Assembly: GCA_018056425.1 (NCBI GenBank)
Contig: JAGPFR010000014.1
Location: 1-55,993, forward strand
Length of the DNA stretch: 55,993 bases
From: Lachnospiraceae bacterium
Lineage (GTDB): Bacteria > Bacillota > Clostridia > Lachnospirales > Lachnospiraceae
Reading direction: 5' to 3'
Part shown: piece by piece, positions 8,958-18,574 of the stretch
Layout of the letters: each line of letters begins with the position of its first letter
How positions within the stretch are numbered: position 1 is the first letter of the stretch
Made by a program: the position numbers and the translations under genes
The notes under the pieces: model-generated
The model's input: only the letters and a program-made list of their open reading frames with translations
Databases searched by the model: none
Told to the model about the DNA's origin: nothing

Positions 8958-10133
8958 ATGAAAACGGGAAACAGATGCACAATTTGCACAGGTTGCGGAA
9001 GATGTTTCGGTGACGTTAAAAGAGAGACCAGGATTCTCTCTTTTTCGGATGCTGATGAAGAAAAAGTAAACCTCTCATCTCCCGTCATCTTAGTTGATAT
9101 CGGAACCACGACGATTGCCATGGCATTTGTAAGTGAAACGGGTTCCGTTCTTGATACATATTCCGTTTTAAACCCTCAGGGAAAATACGGCGCGGACGTG
9201 ATCTCAAGGATTGCGGCAGGTTCCGATCCGGATAAACTGAGCTCCATGCAGTCCCTTGTGCTTGATGAGATCGGAAACGGAATAAAAAGCTTTGCACGGG
9301 CAGAAGTCATTTCAGAAGCAAAGATCTTCATCTCCGCAAACACCACGATGACCTATCTGCTCAGAGGTCTTTCCCCTTCGGAACTCGGAACGGCGCCCTT
9401 TAAGGCTGCGCACATAAGCGAGGATTCTGTTTTCTTTTCCGCAGGCGGAAAAAAATACGAGGCACATATCCTTCCCGGGTTTTCGGCATTTGTCGGAAGC
9501 GATATCTACGCGGGCGTACTTGCATCAAAAATGCTCTCTTCCGATAAATACAGGATTCTGTGCGACCTAGGAACAAACGGTGAGATCGCACTCGGAAACA
9601 AAGATAAACTCTATGTCACCGCAACCGCAGCAGGGCCTGCATTTGAAGGCGGTCCGTGTAAAGGAATATGGGGCGCTGATATGATCAGTCTCACATCACG
9701 CCTTCTTAAAGAGAAAGCAGTTGATCGGACGGGACTTCTTACAGATCCTTATTTTGATGAAGGGATCGATATAGGAAGCGTACATATCACGCAGGATTCC
9801 ATAAGAGCGCTCCAGCTTGCAAAGGGCGCCATATATGCGGGGATCAGGATAATCTGCAATCATGCAGGTGTCAGTGCAGATGATATAGATGAAGTAATAC
9901 TTGCAGGCGGATTCGGATATTTCCTTAAGCCTTCGGATGCATCGGCAATAGGGCTTATTCCGGATGCCCTCTCTTCCAAATGCGTATCAGGCGGAAACAC
10001 TTCGCTTAAAGGTGCGCTCCTGTATGCTGCGGGAAAGCGCATAGAGTCAGAACCCGAAGTCATCAATCTTGCCCGGGATCCTTCATTTAATGACCTGTAC
10101 ATGAATGCACTTAATTTTTCCGAAATTTTATAA
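8958..10133 (+). CDS. RACo-like ASKHA ATPase (DUF4445) with short N-terminal four-Cys motif
   Basis: A 391-residue protein matching the C-terminal ATPase part of RACo-type reductive activators of corrinoid proteins (DUF4445, ASKHA fold). Nucleotide-binding segments are VDIGTTTIAM at 46-55, LCDLGTNGEI near 198-207 and LAGGFGYFL near 319-327. RACo proteins normally begin with a plant-type 2Fe-2S ferredoxin domain. Here it is replaced by about 20 residues with Cys7, Cys10, Cys13 and Cys16 (CX2CX2CX2C), which could hold a 4Fe-4S cluster. A stop codon lies three codons upstream of the ATG, so the short form is not a start error. No corrinoid methyltransferase is nearby, so the partner is unknown. 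Confidence 0.8.
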   Translation: MKTGNRCTICTGCGRCFGDVKRETRILSFSDADEEKVNLSSPVILVDIGTTTIAMAFVSETGSVLDTYSVLNPQGKYGADVISRIAAGSDPDKLSSMQSLVLDEIGNGIKSFARAEVISEAKIFISANTTMTYLLRGLSPSELGTAPFKAAHISEDSVFFSAGGKKYEAHILPGFSAFVGSDIYAGVLASKMLSSDKYRILCDLGTNGEIALGNKDKLYVTATAAGPAFEGGPCKGIWGADMISLTSRLLKEKAVDRTGLLTDPYFDEGIDIGSVHITQDSIRALQLAKGAIYAGIRIICNHAGVSADDIDEVILAGGFGYFLKPSDASAIGLIPDALSSKCVSGGNTSLKGALLYAAGKRIESEPEVINLARDPSFNDLYMNALNFSEIL

Positions 10134-10141
10134 TTAGGATA

Positions 10142-10169
10142 TTGTTTTCTTTTTTATCTGTGTTATATT
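10142..10169 (+). promoter_or_regulatory. Probable promoter of clpB
   Basis: TTGTTT at 10142-10147 and TATATT at 10164-10169, spacing 16. No CIRCE element and no convincing CtsR heptad repeat was found next to it. Confidence 0.5.
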
Positions 10170-10222
10170 CCTAATAGAACAGTTCAAACAAAGTATTATT
10201 CCATCCTGAAAAGGAGGCAGAT

Positions 10223-12811
10223 ATGAATATACAGAAATTTACGCAAAAATCCATAGAAGCCATCAACGGCATCGAGAAGCTCGGTACCGAATACGGCAAT
10301 CAGGAGCTCGGGCAGGAACATCTCCTCGTGAGCCTTCTTCAGATTGACGATTCGCTGATCCTTAAGCTTATCGAGAAGATGGAGATCAATAAGGAGCACT
10401 TCGTTCAGACAGCCGATGATTACCTTGCCAAGTGCGTGAAGGTATCCGGAAGCGGTGCGGGACAGATGCATATAAGTCAGGATCTTAACAAGGTCCTTAC
10501 TTTTGCCGAAGACGAAGCAAAAGCAATGGGTGACGAGTACGTTTCGGTCGAGCACCTTTTCCTTGCGATGATCAAATATCCTTCACGTACCATGAAGGAA
10601 ATCTTCAAAGAATACGGCATCACAAGGGAGCGCTTCCTCATGGCACTCTCCCAGGTACGCGGCAATCAGAGAGTCACTTCGGACAATCCCGAAGCCACAT
10701 ATGACACACTTGAAAAATACGGACAGGACCTTGTCGAAAAGGCACGTGACCAGAAGCTCGATCCCGTTATCGGCAGGGATTCAGAGATCAGAAATGTCGT
10801 ACGCATTCTTTCACGTAAAACAAAGAATAACCCCGTCCTCATCGGTGAACCCGGTGTAGGTAAGACAGCGGTTGTTGAAGGTCTTGCACAGCGTATAGTC
10901 CGCGGTGATGTTCCCGATAATCTCAAGGACAAAAAGATCTTCGCACTCGACATGGGCGCACTTATCGCAGGTGCCAAGTACAGAGGCGAATTCGAGGAAA
11001 GACTTAAAGCTGTTCTCGATGAAGTCAAGGCGTCAGACGGACAGATCATTCTTTTCATAGATGAGCTCCATACGATCGTCGGTGCGGGTAAAACGGACGG
11101 TGCGCTCGATGCGGGAAACATGCTCAAGCCCATGCTTGCAAGAGGCGAGCTCCACTGCATAGGTGCAACGACACTTGATGAGTATCGTCAGTATATCGAA
11201 ACCGATGCGGCACTCGAAAGACGTTTCCAGCCTGTTATGGTTGAGGAACCCACCGTTGAAGATACGATATCGATCCTCAGAGGACTCAAAGAGCGTTACG
11301 AAGTTTACCATGGCGTTAAGATCATGGACAACGCGCTTGTTTCCGCCGCCGTACTCTCCAACCGTTACATCAGCGACAGATTCCTTCCCGATAAAGCAAT
11401 AGACCTTGTGGATGAAGCTTGTGCTCTTATCAAGACCGAGATGGATTCACTTCCCGCGGAGCTTGATGAGATGAACCGTAAGATCCTGCAGCTTCAGATT
11501 GAAGAGACCGCGCTTAAGAAGGAAGAAGACAATCTTTCCAAAGAGCGTCTCGAAGATCTTCAGAAGGAACTCGCAGAGTTAAAAGAAAACTTTGAATCGC
11601 AGAAAGCCCAGTGGGACAACGAAAAGAACGCTGCCGGAAAGCTCAGCAAGCTTCGTGAAGAGATCGATGCGGTCAATTCGCAGATTGTGATCGCACAGAC
11701 AAAGGGTGACCTTGAGAAAGCCGCAGAGCTTTCATACGGCACTCTCCCCGCACTTAAGAAAGAGCTTGAAGAAGCGGAAAGCACTCAGACAGAGGATAAC
11801 AAACTTGTAAGAGAGAAAGTTTCCGATGAAGAGATCGCCCGCATAGTATCCAAGTGGACCGGCATTCCCGTAGCCAAGCTTACGGAAGGCGAGAGGACCA
11901 AGACTCTCCACCTCGATGAAGAACTCCATAAGAGAGTATGCGGACAGGATGAAGCGGTCACCAAAGTTACGGAAGCTATCATCCGTTCAAAAGCAGGAAT
12001 AAAGGATCCCGAAAAGCCAATCGGTTCTTTCCTGTTCCTCGGACCCACCGGCGTAGGTAAAACAGAGCTTGCCAAGTCCCTTGCAGCCGCACTCTTCGAC
12101 GACGAGAGCAACATGGTAAGGATCGACATGTCCGAATATATGGAGAAACACAGTGTTTCAAGGCTCATCGGAGCTCCTCCCGGATACGTAGGTTATGACG
12201 AAGGCGGTCAGCTTACCGAAGCTGTCAGAAGAAAGCCTTACTGCGTCGTACTTTTTGACGAAGTCGAAAAGGCAGCACCCGATGTGTTCAACGTACTTCT
12301 CCAGGTGCTCGATGACGGACGTATAACCGATTCCCACGGTAAGACCGTGGACTTTAAGAACACCATAATCATCATGACCTCCAATATCGGGGCAAGATAT
12401 CTGCTCGACGGAATTGATGATGACGGAAATATCGAATCCGGTGCAGAGGATAATGTAATGGATGAATTAAGGGCACACTTCCGCCCCGAATTCCTCAACA
12501 GACTTGACGAGATCATCATGTTCAAGCCTCTTACCAAGGATAACTTGAGCGGTATCATCAGACTCCTCGTTAAGGATATCGATAACAGACTTGCGGACCG
12601 TGACATCAACCTCGAACTTACCGATGCCGCAATGCAGCAGATCATCGATTCCGCTTACGATCCCGTATACGGAGCAAGACCTCTCAAGCGTTATCTCCAG
12701 AAGCATGTCGAGACCCTCGCAGCAAGGTTCCTGCTTGAAGACAAGGTTCAGGAAGGCGAGACCATCCTGATAGATATCCGGGACGGTAAGTACGTAGCAA
12801 GCGTTAAATAA
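10223..12811 (+). CDS. clpB: ATP-dependent chaperone ClpB
   Basis: Hsp104-type disaggregase that works with DnaK to rescue aggregated proteins. The 862 residues contain the double Clp-N domain (1-150), AAA-1 with GEPGVGKT near 206 and the second Walker [13 protein letters not shown], and a coiled-coil middle domain (about 410-530, rich in Leu, Lys and Glu). AAA-2 has GPTGVGKT near 607 and the closing [11 protein letters not shown] block. The full coiled-coil M domain separates it from ClpC. AAAGGAGG precedes the ATG. Monocistronic between its promoter and a terminator. Confidence 0.98.
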   Translation: MNIQKFTQKSIEAINGIEKLGTEYGNQELGQEHLLVSLLQIDDSLILKLIEKMEINKEHFVQTADDYLAKCVKVSGSGAGQMHISQDLNKVLTFAEDEAKAMGDEYVSVEHLFLAMIKYPSRTMKEIFKEYGITRERFLMALSQVRGNQRVTSDNPEATYDTLEKYGQDLVEKARDQKLDPVIGRDSEIRNVVRILSRKTKNNPVLIGEPGVGKTAVVEGLAQRIVRGDVPDNLKDKKIFALDMGALIAGAKYRGEFEERLKAVLDEVKASDGQIILFIDELHTIVGAGKTDGALDAGNMLKPMLARGELHCIGATTLDEYRQYIETDAALERRFQPVMVEEPTVEDTISILRGLKERYEVYHGVKIMDNALVSAAVLSNRYISDRFLPDKAIDLVDEACALIKTEMDSLPAELDEMNRKILQLQIEETALKKEEDNLSKERLEDLQKELAELKENFESQKAQWDNEKNAAGKLSKLREEIDAVNSQIVIAQTKGDLEKAAELSYGTLPALKKELEEAESTQTEDNKLVREKVSDEEIARIVSKWTGIPVAKLTEGERTKTLHLDEELHKRVCGQDEAVTKVTEAIIRSKAGIKDPEKPIGSFLFLGPTGVGKTELAKSLAAALFDDESNMVRIDMSEYMEKHSVSRLIGAPPGYVGYDEGGQLTEAVRRKPYCVVLFDEVEKAAPDVFNVLLQVLDDGRITDSHGKTVDFKNTIIIMTSNIGARYLLDGIDDDGNIESGAEDNVMDELRAHFRPEFLNRLDEIIMFKPLTKDNLSGIIRLLVKDIDNRLADRDINLELTDAAMQQIIDSAYDPVYGARPLKRYLQKHVETLAARFLLEDKVQEGETILIDIRDGKYVASVK

Positions 12812-12839
12812 CGTGACAGGGGTCGGACCCCCTGTCACG
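12812..12839. repeat. Palindrome CGTGACAGGGG...CCCCTGTCACG
   Basis: Eleven-base arms directly behind the clpB stop. A member of the dispersed TGACA...TGTCA palindromes seen also at 7421, 40449 and 54724. It lacks its own T-run; a proper terminator follows. Confidence 0.75.
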
Positions 12840-12842
12840 CAA

Positions 12843-12878
12843 AAAAAGACTTTCGGCCGTTTGGTCGAAAGTCTTTTT
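12843..12878. terminator. Bidirectional terminator between clpB and the zinc-ribbon gene
   Basis: AAAAAGACTTTCG pairs with CGAAAGTCTTTTT around a 10-base centre. A and T runs on both ends let it serve both converging genes. Confidence 0.92.
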
Positions 12879-12897
12879 ATACGCTATTTGCTCAGAA

Positions 12898-13377
12898 TTA
12901 TTTGATGATTCTGATGGTGCCGTAGAAAAGAACAGGCTTGGTAACGCCCTTGCAAGCGTTAACGATAGCGATGATCATGCAAACAAAGTTGAAAACAATC
13001 CAGATCCATCCGATGAAAGGAACGATTCCGATGAGAGCAAAGAGAGAAAGTACAAGACCCTCATTAGCATAGAATCTGAGATAATCAGATCTCTGTCCGT
13101 TATAATCTCCTCCGAAGTAAGCAACGATAACACCGATGAATCCGAACATAACTGCTACGATTCCGAGAGCCTTATCGCAGGGATTTACGGGTGCATAAAG
13201 GGGATGTGAAGGTGCTACGGGTGCCTGCTGGTACTGAGGCTGCTGATACTGAGGCTGAGGCGCTCCCTGAGGTGCTCCCTGAGCTGCTCCTGCTGCTGCA
13301 CCAAAGTTAAATCCGCATACTGTGCAAAATCCTGCATCATCTGCTACCTGAGCTCCACACTTAGGACATGTTTTCAT
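12898..13377 (-). CDS. Zinc-ribbon membrane protein (DUF4870-like)
   Basis: A 159-residue protein. An N-terminal zinc ribbon has Cys4, Cys7, Cys18 and Cys21. A Gln/Pro/Ala-rich linker (about 25-60) contains two QPQYQQ-type repeats. The C-terminal part has three hydrophobic helices (LGIVAVMFGFIGVIVAYF, LVLSLFALIGIVPFIGWIW, and VLFY near the end) around a YLRFYANEGLVL segment, as in the DUF4870/TIC20-like family. Function unknown. GGAGG stands 9 bases before the ATG. An extended -10 with a flanking inverted repeat lies upstream. Confidence 0.75.
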   Translation of the reverse strand: MKTCPKCGAQVADDAGFCTVCGFNFGAAAGAAQGAPQGAPQPQYQQPQYQQAPVAPSHPLYAPVNPCDKALGIVAVMFGFIGVIVAYFGGDYNGQRSDYLRFYANEGLVLSLFALIGIVPFIGWIWIVFNFVCMIIAIVNACKGVTKPVLFYGTIRIIK

Positions 13378-13430
13378 TTGTTTTCCTCCTGAAATGTTAA
13401 TTCATAATGATATGGCCTTTCAGATTGCCC

Positions 13431-13463
13431 ATCGGGATGTATTATATCATATATTATCCCGAT
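13431..13463 (-). promoter_or_regulatory. Extended -10 promoter inside an ATCGGGAT/ATCCCGAT inverted repeat
   Basis: On the minus strand TGATATAAT (13449-13441) is an extended -10 box for the zinc-ribbon gene. It is framed by perfect 8-base arms ATCGGGAT (13431-13438) and ATCCCGAT (13456-13463). A repressor operator is a reasonable inference. Confidence 0.5.
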
Positions 13464-13479
13464 ATCATACATGAAATTA

Positions 13480-13507
13480 TTTAAGTATTGTTTAAGCACA
13501 GTTTAAG
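13480..13507 (+). promoter_or_regulatory. Three TTTAAG direct repeats with exact 11-bp period
   Basis: TTTAAG at 13480, 13491 and 13502, each separated by 5 bases. A -10-like TATAAA at 13542 on the plus strand gives a layout similar to the yerB promoter (repeats then about 35-40 bases to the -10). The likely target is the beta-helix gene. Confidence 0.5.
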
Positions 13508-13641
13508 ACTTTGTGCAGGCTAAATCCGCTGTAAATCCCATTATAAAGATGATTACGACAGCATACTGATAAAGAGCTTTTCACGCGATTCTTATATGAA
13601 AAGACTTGTCCGCAACAGGCATTTACATTAAAATATGGTCT

Positions 13642-14826
13642 ATGAACAGACATATGATCTCAGAAAAAATAATAAAGACGCTTATTACACTGACCTTGTT
13701 CTTCGGGTCTCTTTTTATGTGTAAGATAAATTCATCCGCCATGGAGACAGACGCTCTTGCACCTGTCAGGGCACTGACCAATGTATCGGGAAGCAATCTC
13801 CTGGCTGTTTCAAAAGACGGAAGGGCCGGTGCATTCGAAAATATCATGGATGCGGTAAATGCAGCTTCCGACGGTGATATGATCGTAATCTTCCCCGGTG
13901 AATATAACGAAAGCCTTGATATCAGAAATAAAGATATCATCCTGCTTGGTCTGGACAAAGCTTCCTGTATAATAAAATACGACACCTCCGTTTATTCGAC
14001 ACCTGTACTTAACGGAGCTGCAGGTCTTTTCTGCAATCTTACTTTCTACGGTTACAAACCCAAAAAGCCCGCCGCTTCACGAAGCATCAATGAGGCCGTT
14101 ATCACACCCGATAATCTGGACGATTATTTCTCGGGATATGTCATCCACATCGATGATGATTACGAATACGGACATTCAATCGTATTCAACAACTGCAGTA
14201 TCATTTCCGAAAACAATAACTGCATAGGCATGGGAATGCGCGATCATTTCAGTGCATCTTTCTATAACTGCTATATCCGTTCCGTAGGAGAAGCGGGAAT
14301 TCTCTATGTTCATGATCCCGATACATTAACTTATGCCGGAACCGACATGCATCTTACATTCAAAGATAACATCTGGGAAAACTACGGATATCCTTATGTA
14401 ATATTCGCAAAATCCATTAATTACATGAACCGCATAGAACTCACTTTCCAGAGTGTCACAACCTATTGCTATGCCTCCGGAGCAGAAGAAGTTTATGTAG
14501 AAAACAATGCATATAACGGAACCGATCTAAGGTATATTGCAGCAGGTATTGCTCCCACTCTCACACCCTTTTATCTGATGGACGGAACTAAATTTTCGGA
14601 ATGTGTCAAATCCCTCAGAAGTGGCTCTGCAAGCGGCCTCCCGGGAATTTATTACATTACCTCAACATCGTCTGAATCCGAAAATGCACTTCCGAAAATC
14701 GTATCTCCATACTACATTCAGAACCCTTTTAATCTCTCCGGAACGGGATGGGCAGGAAGTAATTGCTACTATCTGACAAATGACAGTTTTGGTAATACAC
14801 TTGAAGAAATGAACGTCTTACGATAG
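13642..14826 (+). CDS. Secreted right-handed beta-helix (pectinesterase-like) protein
   Basis: A 394-residue exported protein. The N-terminus (MNRHMISEKIIKTLITLTLFFGSLF) is a signal peptide or membrane anchor. The body begins with a pectinesterase-like segment (AFENIMDAVNAASDGDMIVIFPGEYNES), then repeated short beta strands (IILLGLDKASCIIKYD, LFCNLTFYGYK, IVFNNCSIISENNNCIGMG, SFYNCYIRSVGEAG), the pattern of a parallel beta-helix. No complete pectin-lyase or esterase catalytic motif is recognisable, so substrate and activity are unknown. The reading frame can be extended to a TTG at 13606, but the ATG at 13642 fits a signal peptide better. Neither has a strong ribosome site. Confidence 0.65.
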   Translation: MNRHMISEKIIKTLITLTLFFGSLFMCKINSSAMETDALAPVRALTNVSGSNLLAVSKDGRAGAFENIMDAVNAASDGDMIVIFPGEYNESLDIRNKDIILLGLDKASCIIKYDTSVYSTPVLNGAAGLFCNLTFYGYKPKKPAASRSINEAVITPDNLDDYFSGYVIHIDDDYEYGHSIVFNNCSIISENNNCIGMGMRDHFSASFYNCYIRSVGEAGILYVHDPDTLTYAGTDMHLTFKDNIWENYGYPYVIFAKSINYMNRIELTFQSVTTYCYASGAEEVYVENNAYNGTDLRYIAAGIAPTLTPFYLMDGTKFSECVKSLRSGSASGLPGIYYITSTSSESENALPKIVSPYYIQNPFNLSGTGWAGSNCYYLTNDSFGNTLEEMNVLR

Positions 14827-14903
14827 GATATTATCGTAAAGTTTATAACGTTTATTATATATCGCTTGAGCCACAGAAAATTCAGTATTTATCAGCATTT
14901 TCG

Positions 14904-14932
14904 TTGACTTTTTATAACTAGGGTGATATATT
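14904..14932 (+). promoter_or_regulatory. Strong promoter of the cspA leader
   Basis: TTGACT at 14904-14909 and TATATT at 14927-14932, spacing 17. The transcript should start near 14939, giving a leader of about 175 bases before cspA. Confidence 0.85.
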
Positions 14933-14938
14933 TGTTAA

Positions 14939-15028
14939 GGATTCTGGTACCGGGTGTGATCTCACATGTTTTTGTAAATCACTTCTGCTCTGCTGTGATG
15001 ATTTACAAAAGTATGTGAGATTTTTTTT
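14939..15028 (+). ncRNA. Terminated leader RNA or small RNA upstream of cspA
   Basis: Between the promoter and cspA lies a long hairpin: ATCTCACAT (14959-14967) with ATGTGAGAT (15013-15021), and TTTTGTAAATCA (14970-14981) with TGATTTACAAAA (14999-15010). The loop is 17 bases and a T8 run follows at 15021. It has every feature of an intrinsic terminator. It could end a ~90-nt RNA or act as a temperature-sensitive attenuator. Predicted from sequence only. Confidence 0.6.
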
Positions 15029-15039
15029 ATTTCTCGCAT

Positions 15040-15096
15040 ACCCGTATCATTAACGGGTCATAAGACCCAGTATTTAAGAGGGGAAAGTCCCCAGTC
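15040..15096 (+). promoter_or_regulatory. Mutually exclusive small hairpins in the cspA 5' UTR
   Basis: CCCGT...ACGGG and GGGTCATAAGACCC share their middle GGG, so only one can form at a time. GGGGAAAGTCCCC follows just before AAGGAGG. A structural switch is possible. Confidence 0.4.
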
Positions 15097-15113
15097 TTTC
15101 AAGGAGGCACTAA

Positions 15114-15326
15114 ATGAACAAAGGAACTGTCAAGTGGTTTAACGCATCTAAGGGTTATGGATTCATCACCGACGAGGCATCAGGAAAGGACGTATTCGTA
15201 CACTTCTCCGGCATCAACTCTGATGGATACAAGACTCTCGACGAGGGAGCTACCGTTACCTTCGATATCGAAGTTGACGAAGCTAAGGGCAAGGAGCGCG
15301 CAGTTAACGTTACTGTCCAGAAGTAA
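15114..15326 (+). CDS. cspA: Cold shock protein
   Basis: A 70-residue single cold-shock domain, an RNA chaperone that melts secondary structure. RNP1 is KGYGFI (residues 13-18) and RNP2 is VFVHF (27-31); length and the ending AVNVTVQK are typical. AAGGAGG is well placed before the ATG. The long structured leader and the internal terminator suggest control at the RNA level, as for other csp genes. Followed by a perfect 14-bp terminator. Confidence 0.96.
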   Translation: MNKGTVKWFNASKGYGFITDEASGKDVFVHFSGINSDGYKTLDEGATVTFDIEVDEAKGKERAVNVTVQK

Positions 15327-15372
15327 TAAACCGTTTGAATATAGATAAATATATTCAGTAAGACACGAACCT

Positions 15373-15403
15373 AAAAAGAGGATGGCTGAGCCATCCTCTT
15401 TTT
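15373..15403. terminator. Bidirectional terminator between cspA and aguB
   Basis: Perfect stem AAAAAGAGGATGGC/GCCATCCTCTTTTT (14 bp) with loop TGA. It closes both cspA and the polyamine operon. Confidence 0.96.
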
Positions 15404-15406
15404 CTG

Positions 15407-16267
15407 TTACTTATACATCTCGGGTCTTCTGTCTCTGAAGATTCCCCACTCGAGTCTCTTGTTACGGAGCATCTCAAAGTCATAGTTTGCAGTGAGAATC
15501 TCCTCTCCGTCTCTTCCCGCTCTGGTCAGAACATCTCCCGTTTCATCGGTCATAAAGCTTGTTCCGTAGAAGCAAAGGCTGCTCTTTTGTCCTCCGTTTT
15601 CCGCTGTAGGTTCAACCTCTTCAGTTCCGTAACGGTTTGCCGCCGCGACGGGAATGATATTTGCCGCAGAATGTCCCTGCATCGTTCTCATCCAGTGACC
15701 TGAACTGTCTCCTCCGAGCACGGGTTCGCTTCCGATTGCTGTAGGATACAGGATTATATCAGCCCCCTTAAGTGCCAAGGCTCTTGCGGTCTCGGGAAAC
15801 CACTGATCCCAGCAGATCCCGATACCCACCTTGCCGTATGAAGTATCAAATACCTTAAAGCCCGTATCTCCGGGGGTAAAATAAAACTTCTCCTGATAGA
15901 AATGATCGTCGGGAATATGGGTCTTTCTGTAGATTCCAAGATTCTTACCGCAATCGAGCATCACAACCGTGTTATAAAGTACCGTGCCGGCTCTTTCATA
16001 TATACTGACAGGAAGCACTACAGAGAGCTCTTCGGATACTTTAATAAGTGCCTTAACAGCATCATTATCCTCTACAGGCTTTGCAAACTCATAATAATCA
16101 TAGCGCCTCTCCTGGCAAAAATACTGCCTTTCAAACAGTTCGGGAAGAAGAATGATCTTTGCTCCGTCTCCCGCTGCCCTTCTGACAAGACGCTCTGCTT
16201 TTTCGATATTCTCCGAAACCACCCTTGTCATGCTCATCTGAACAGCAGCAACTTTTACTTCAGACAT
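15407..16267 (-). CDS. aguB: N-carbamoylputrescine amidase
   Basis: Nitrilase-superfamily enzyme that hydrolyses N-carbamoylputrescine to putrescine, CO2 and ammonia. The triad is visible: Glu43 in LPELFE, Lys115 in YRKTHIPDD and Cys152 in GICWDQWFPE. The long PDDHFYQEKFYFTPG segment is characteristic of AguB. 286 residues is the normal length. It is the last gene of the six-gene polyamine operon, 14 bases behind aguA, and its stop is next to a terminator. Confidence 0.96.
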   Translation of the reverse strand: MSEVKVAAVQMSMTRVVSENIEKAERLVRRAAGDGAKIILLPELFERQYFCQERRYDYYEFAKPVEDNDAVKALIKVSEELSVVLPVSIYERAGTVLYNTVVMLDCGKNLGIYRKTHIPDDHFYQEKFYFTPGDTGFKVFDTSYGKVGIGICWDQWFPETARALALKGADIILYPTAIGSEPVLGGDSSGHWMRTMQGHSAANIIPVAAANRYGTEEVEPTAENGGQKSSLCFYGTSFMTDETGDVLTRAGRDGEEILTANYDFEMLRNKRLEWGIFRDRRPEMYK

Positions 16268-16281
16268 ATCTAACCCTTTCC

Positions 16282-17382
16282 TTAAACCGCAGGAATCTGC
16301 TGTGTTATACAGTGGATATTCCCGCCACCGAGCAAAATACTCCTTGCATCTATCGGAACGATCTTCTTTTCAGGAAGAAGTTCCTTAAGGATATTTACAG
16401 CTCTTTCATCACTTGCTTTATTATCACCGCAAAACTGAGGAACCAAAGCTCTTCCGTTTGCAAAATAGAAATTCACGTAAGATGCGGCCAGTCTTTCACC
16501 CACTTCTCTTTCATCCTCGCCGGGCTCGAATACATAATTGTCTATATCCTCTTTCGTGCAGCAAACGGGCACATCGGGAATGGGAAGCTTGTGAACCTTT
16601 ATCTTACGCCCCTTGGCATCCGTTTCATTTAAAAGATAATCAAGGTCCGCCCGTGAAAGCTCGTACTGAGGATCATCCGGATTATCGGTCCATGCAAGAA
16701 CCACTTCCGCGGGACGGATAAAAGCGCAGACATTATCCACATGCTCATTGGTTTCATCCATGTAGATGCCGCGGGGAAGCCACAAAACCTTTTCAATACC
16801 GAGGAACTTTTTAAGAGTTTTTTCAATCTCTTCTTTGGACAGATCCGGATTTCTTCCGGGAGAAAGAAGACAACTCTCAGTAACCATAAGTGTTCCCTCT
16901 CCGTCCGTATGAATGCTTCCTCCCTCCAGCACGAAGGGTTCCGCATCTGCCACTTCATCACCCAGGTATGAAGCAAACATCTTAGCTATGGCATTATCCC
17001 TGTCCCACCTGGCATAAAGACCGTCAACTTCGCCGCCCCATGCGTTAAAGGTCCAGTTAACCGCAAGACGCTTTCCGTCACTGCCTTTGATAAAAGTAGG
17101 ACCGGTATCCCTTGCCCAGGAATCATCCGTTTCTGCTTCAATTATAAAAAGCTTGTCGGTATCTTCCGAAACTGCAGAGATCTTATCTGATACGTACTTT
17201 CTTTTACCGGGACTTACGATCAGATACATGTTCTCGACTTTGAGAATGCTTGAAATAACATCCGTAAATGCCTTCTCTGCACCGGATTTATCCTTACCCC
17301 AGCTGCCGGACCTTTCGGGCCAGATCATCAGTGTTCCGAGATGGGGCTCAAATTCTGCGGGAAATCTGACATCTCCGTTCAT
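16282..17382 (-). CDS. aguA: Agmatine deiminase
   Basis: Guanidino-modifying enzyme converting agmatine to N-carbamoylputrescine. The 366 residues include [13 protein letters not shown] near 86-98, the [14 protein letters not shown] segment near 152 and HVDNVCAFI near 215. The catalytic Cys358 lies in [13 protein letters not shown] at the C-terminus. It overlaps the end of nspC by 4 bases (ATGA), indicating coupled translation. Confidence 0.97.
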   Translation of the reverse strand: MNGDVRFPAEFEPHLGTLMIWPERSGSWGKDKSGAEKAFTDVISSILKVENMYLIVSPGKRKYVSDKISAVSEDTDKLFIIEAETDDSWARDTGPTFIKGSDGKRLAVNWTFNAWGGEVDGLYARWDRDNAIAKMFASYLGDEVADAEPFVLEGGSIHTDGEGTLMVTESCLLSPGRNPDLSKEEIEKTLKKFLGIEKVLWLPRGIYMDETNEHVDNVCAFIRPAEVVLAWTDNPDDPQYELSRADLDYLLNETDAKGRKIKVHKLPIPDVPVCCTKEDIDNYVFEPGEDEREVGERLAASYVNFYFANGRALVPQFCGDNKASDERAVNILKELLPEKKIVPIDARSILLGGGNIHCITQQIPAV

Positions 17383-18572
17383 GAAAGCCTCTCCTTGAAA
17401 TCTTCGTAACCGAAACGCCTGACCGGTTCATATCTGTCATCGGAATTTACATCCTTCTCAAGCACAATGTCGGGAAGAGGCATTCCGTTGAATGTATTGT
17501 TTTTGACCATGCTGTAAATGGCCATGTCATTAAATGTAAGTATGTCGCCTGACTTAGGCATCTCAGGCAGCCTGTAAATGCCTATGATATCCCCTGCAAG
17601 GCACGTTCTCGATGCAAGTCTTACCCATATGCCTTCGCCGCCTTCAAAGGGCTCACAGCCGGGTTTTGATTCAAGCGCTCCCTCAAGAGGAGGAGTATAG
17701 GGCATCTCGATAACATCCGGCATATGGCATGATGCCGATGCGTCCATGATAAGAGTTGGGATATCATCGGAATCAACTATATCCATCACGGTGGTGATAA
17801 GTGTTCCTGCATTGAGTGCTATTGCTTCTCCGGGCTCAAGATAGATATCAAAACCATAGCGTTCTTTCACATCTTTCAAAAATGCTACAAGTTTATCGAC
17901 CTCATAATCATCCCTTGTTATATGATGACCGCCGCCCATGTTGATCCAGGATACCTGCTTAAGATACTGAGAAAAGTTTTCCTCAACGGATGCAAATGTA
18001 TCAATTAAGGGCTGAACGTTCTGCTCGCACATGGTGTGGAAATGAAGACCGGTAACACCTTCGGGAAGTTTCTCGGGAAGATTTGCTTTTCTGATACCGA
18101 GTCGTGATCCTTTGCTGCAGGGATCGTATATCTCATGACCCTCCTGAGTTGAGAACTCGGGATTGATGCGAAGTGCGATCTTTACTTTGCCTGCCTTCTG
18201 ATATGGCTCCCACACAGGCCTGTGAAGTTCAAGCTGCGAAATGGAATTAAAATAGATATGCGAACAGATCTTGCACAGATCTTTCATCTCATCCACATGA
18301 AAAGCAGGCTCGAATACATGGTTCTCACGCCTGCTGCCGTCCGGGCATGCAAACTCCTCATCGGCGAGCCTTGCTTCAAATATTCCCGAAGCCGTTGTAC
18401 CGTCAAGGTACTCTGCAATAAGAGGATATGTACGGTACATTGAAAAAGCCTTCTGAGCAAGAAGGATCTTACAGCCGGAAGTCTCACGGACCTTTTTCAA
18501 TATTTCCAGATTGTGCTTAAGAGCCCCTTCCTGCACGATGTAGGAAGGGGTTCTGAGTTCATTTCTATTCAT
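17379..18572 (-). CDS. nspC: Carboxynorspermidine/carboxyspermidine decarboxylase
   Basis: PLP enzyme of the alanine-racemase/DAP-decarboxylase fold that removes CO2 from carboxyspermidine to give spermidine. The PLP lysine is Lys41 in [10 protein letters not shown]. Other family blocks are [43 protein letters not shown] and [14 protein letters not shown] length (397) is slightly above the usual. Two bases separate it from the dehydrogenase gene upstream, the standard pairing for this spermidine route. Confidence 0.95.
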   Translation of the reverse strand: MNRNELRTPSYIVQEGALKHNLEILKKVRETSGCKILLAQKAFSMYRTYPLIAEYLDGTTASGIFEARLADEEFACPDGSRRENHVFEPAFHVDEMKDLCKICSHIYFNSISQLELHRPVWEPYQKAGKVKIALRINPEFSTQEGHEIYDPCSKGSRLGIRKANLPEKLPEGVTGLHFHTMCEQNVQPLIDTFASVEENFSQYLKQVSWINMGGGHHITRDDYEVDKLVAFLKDVKERYGFDIYLEPGEAIALNAGTLITTVMDIVDSDDIPTLIMDASASCHMPDVIEMPYTPPLEGALESKPGCEPFEGGEGIWVRLASRTCLAGDIIGIYRLPEMPKSGDILTFNDMAIYSMVKNNTFNGMPLPDIVLEKDVNSDDRYEPVRRFGYEDFKERLS

Positions 18573-18574
18573 CT

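Noticed and set aside
10134-10222. CIRCE or CtsR site upstream of clpB
   Set aside because: No TTAGCACTC/GAGTGCTAA pair. The stretch AGTTCAAACAAAGTATTA only loosely resembles the CtsR heptad repeat.
13606-13641. TTG start for the beta-helix protein
   Set aside because: Adds 12 residues of no signal-peptide character and lacks a ribosome site; the ATG at 13642 is preferred, though not certain.
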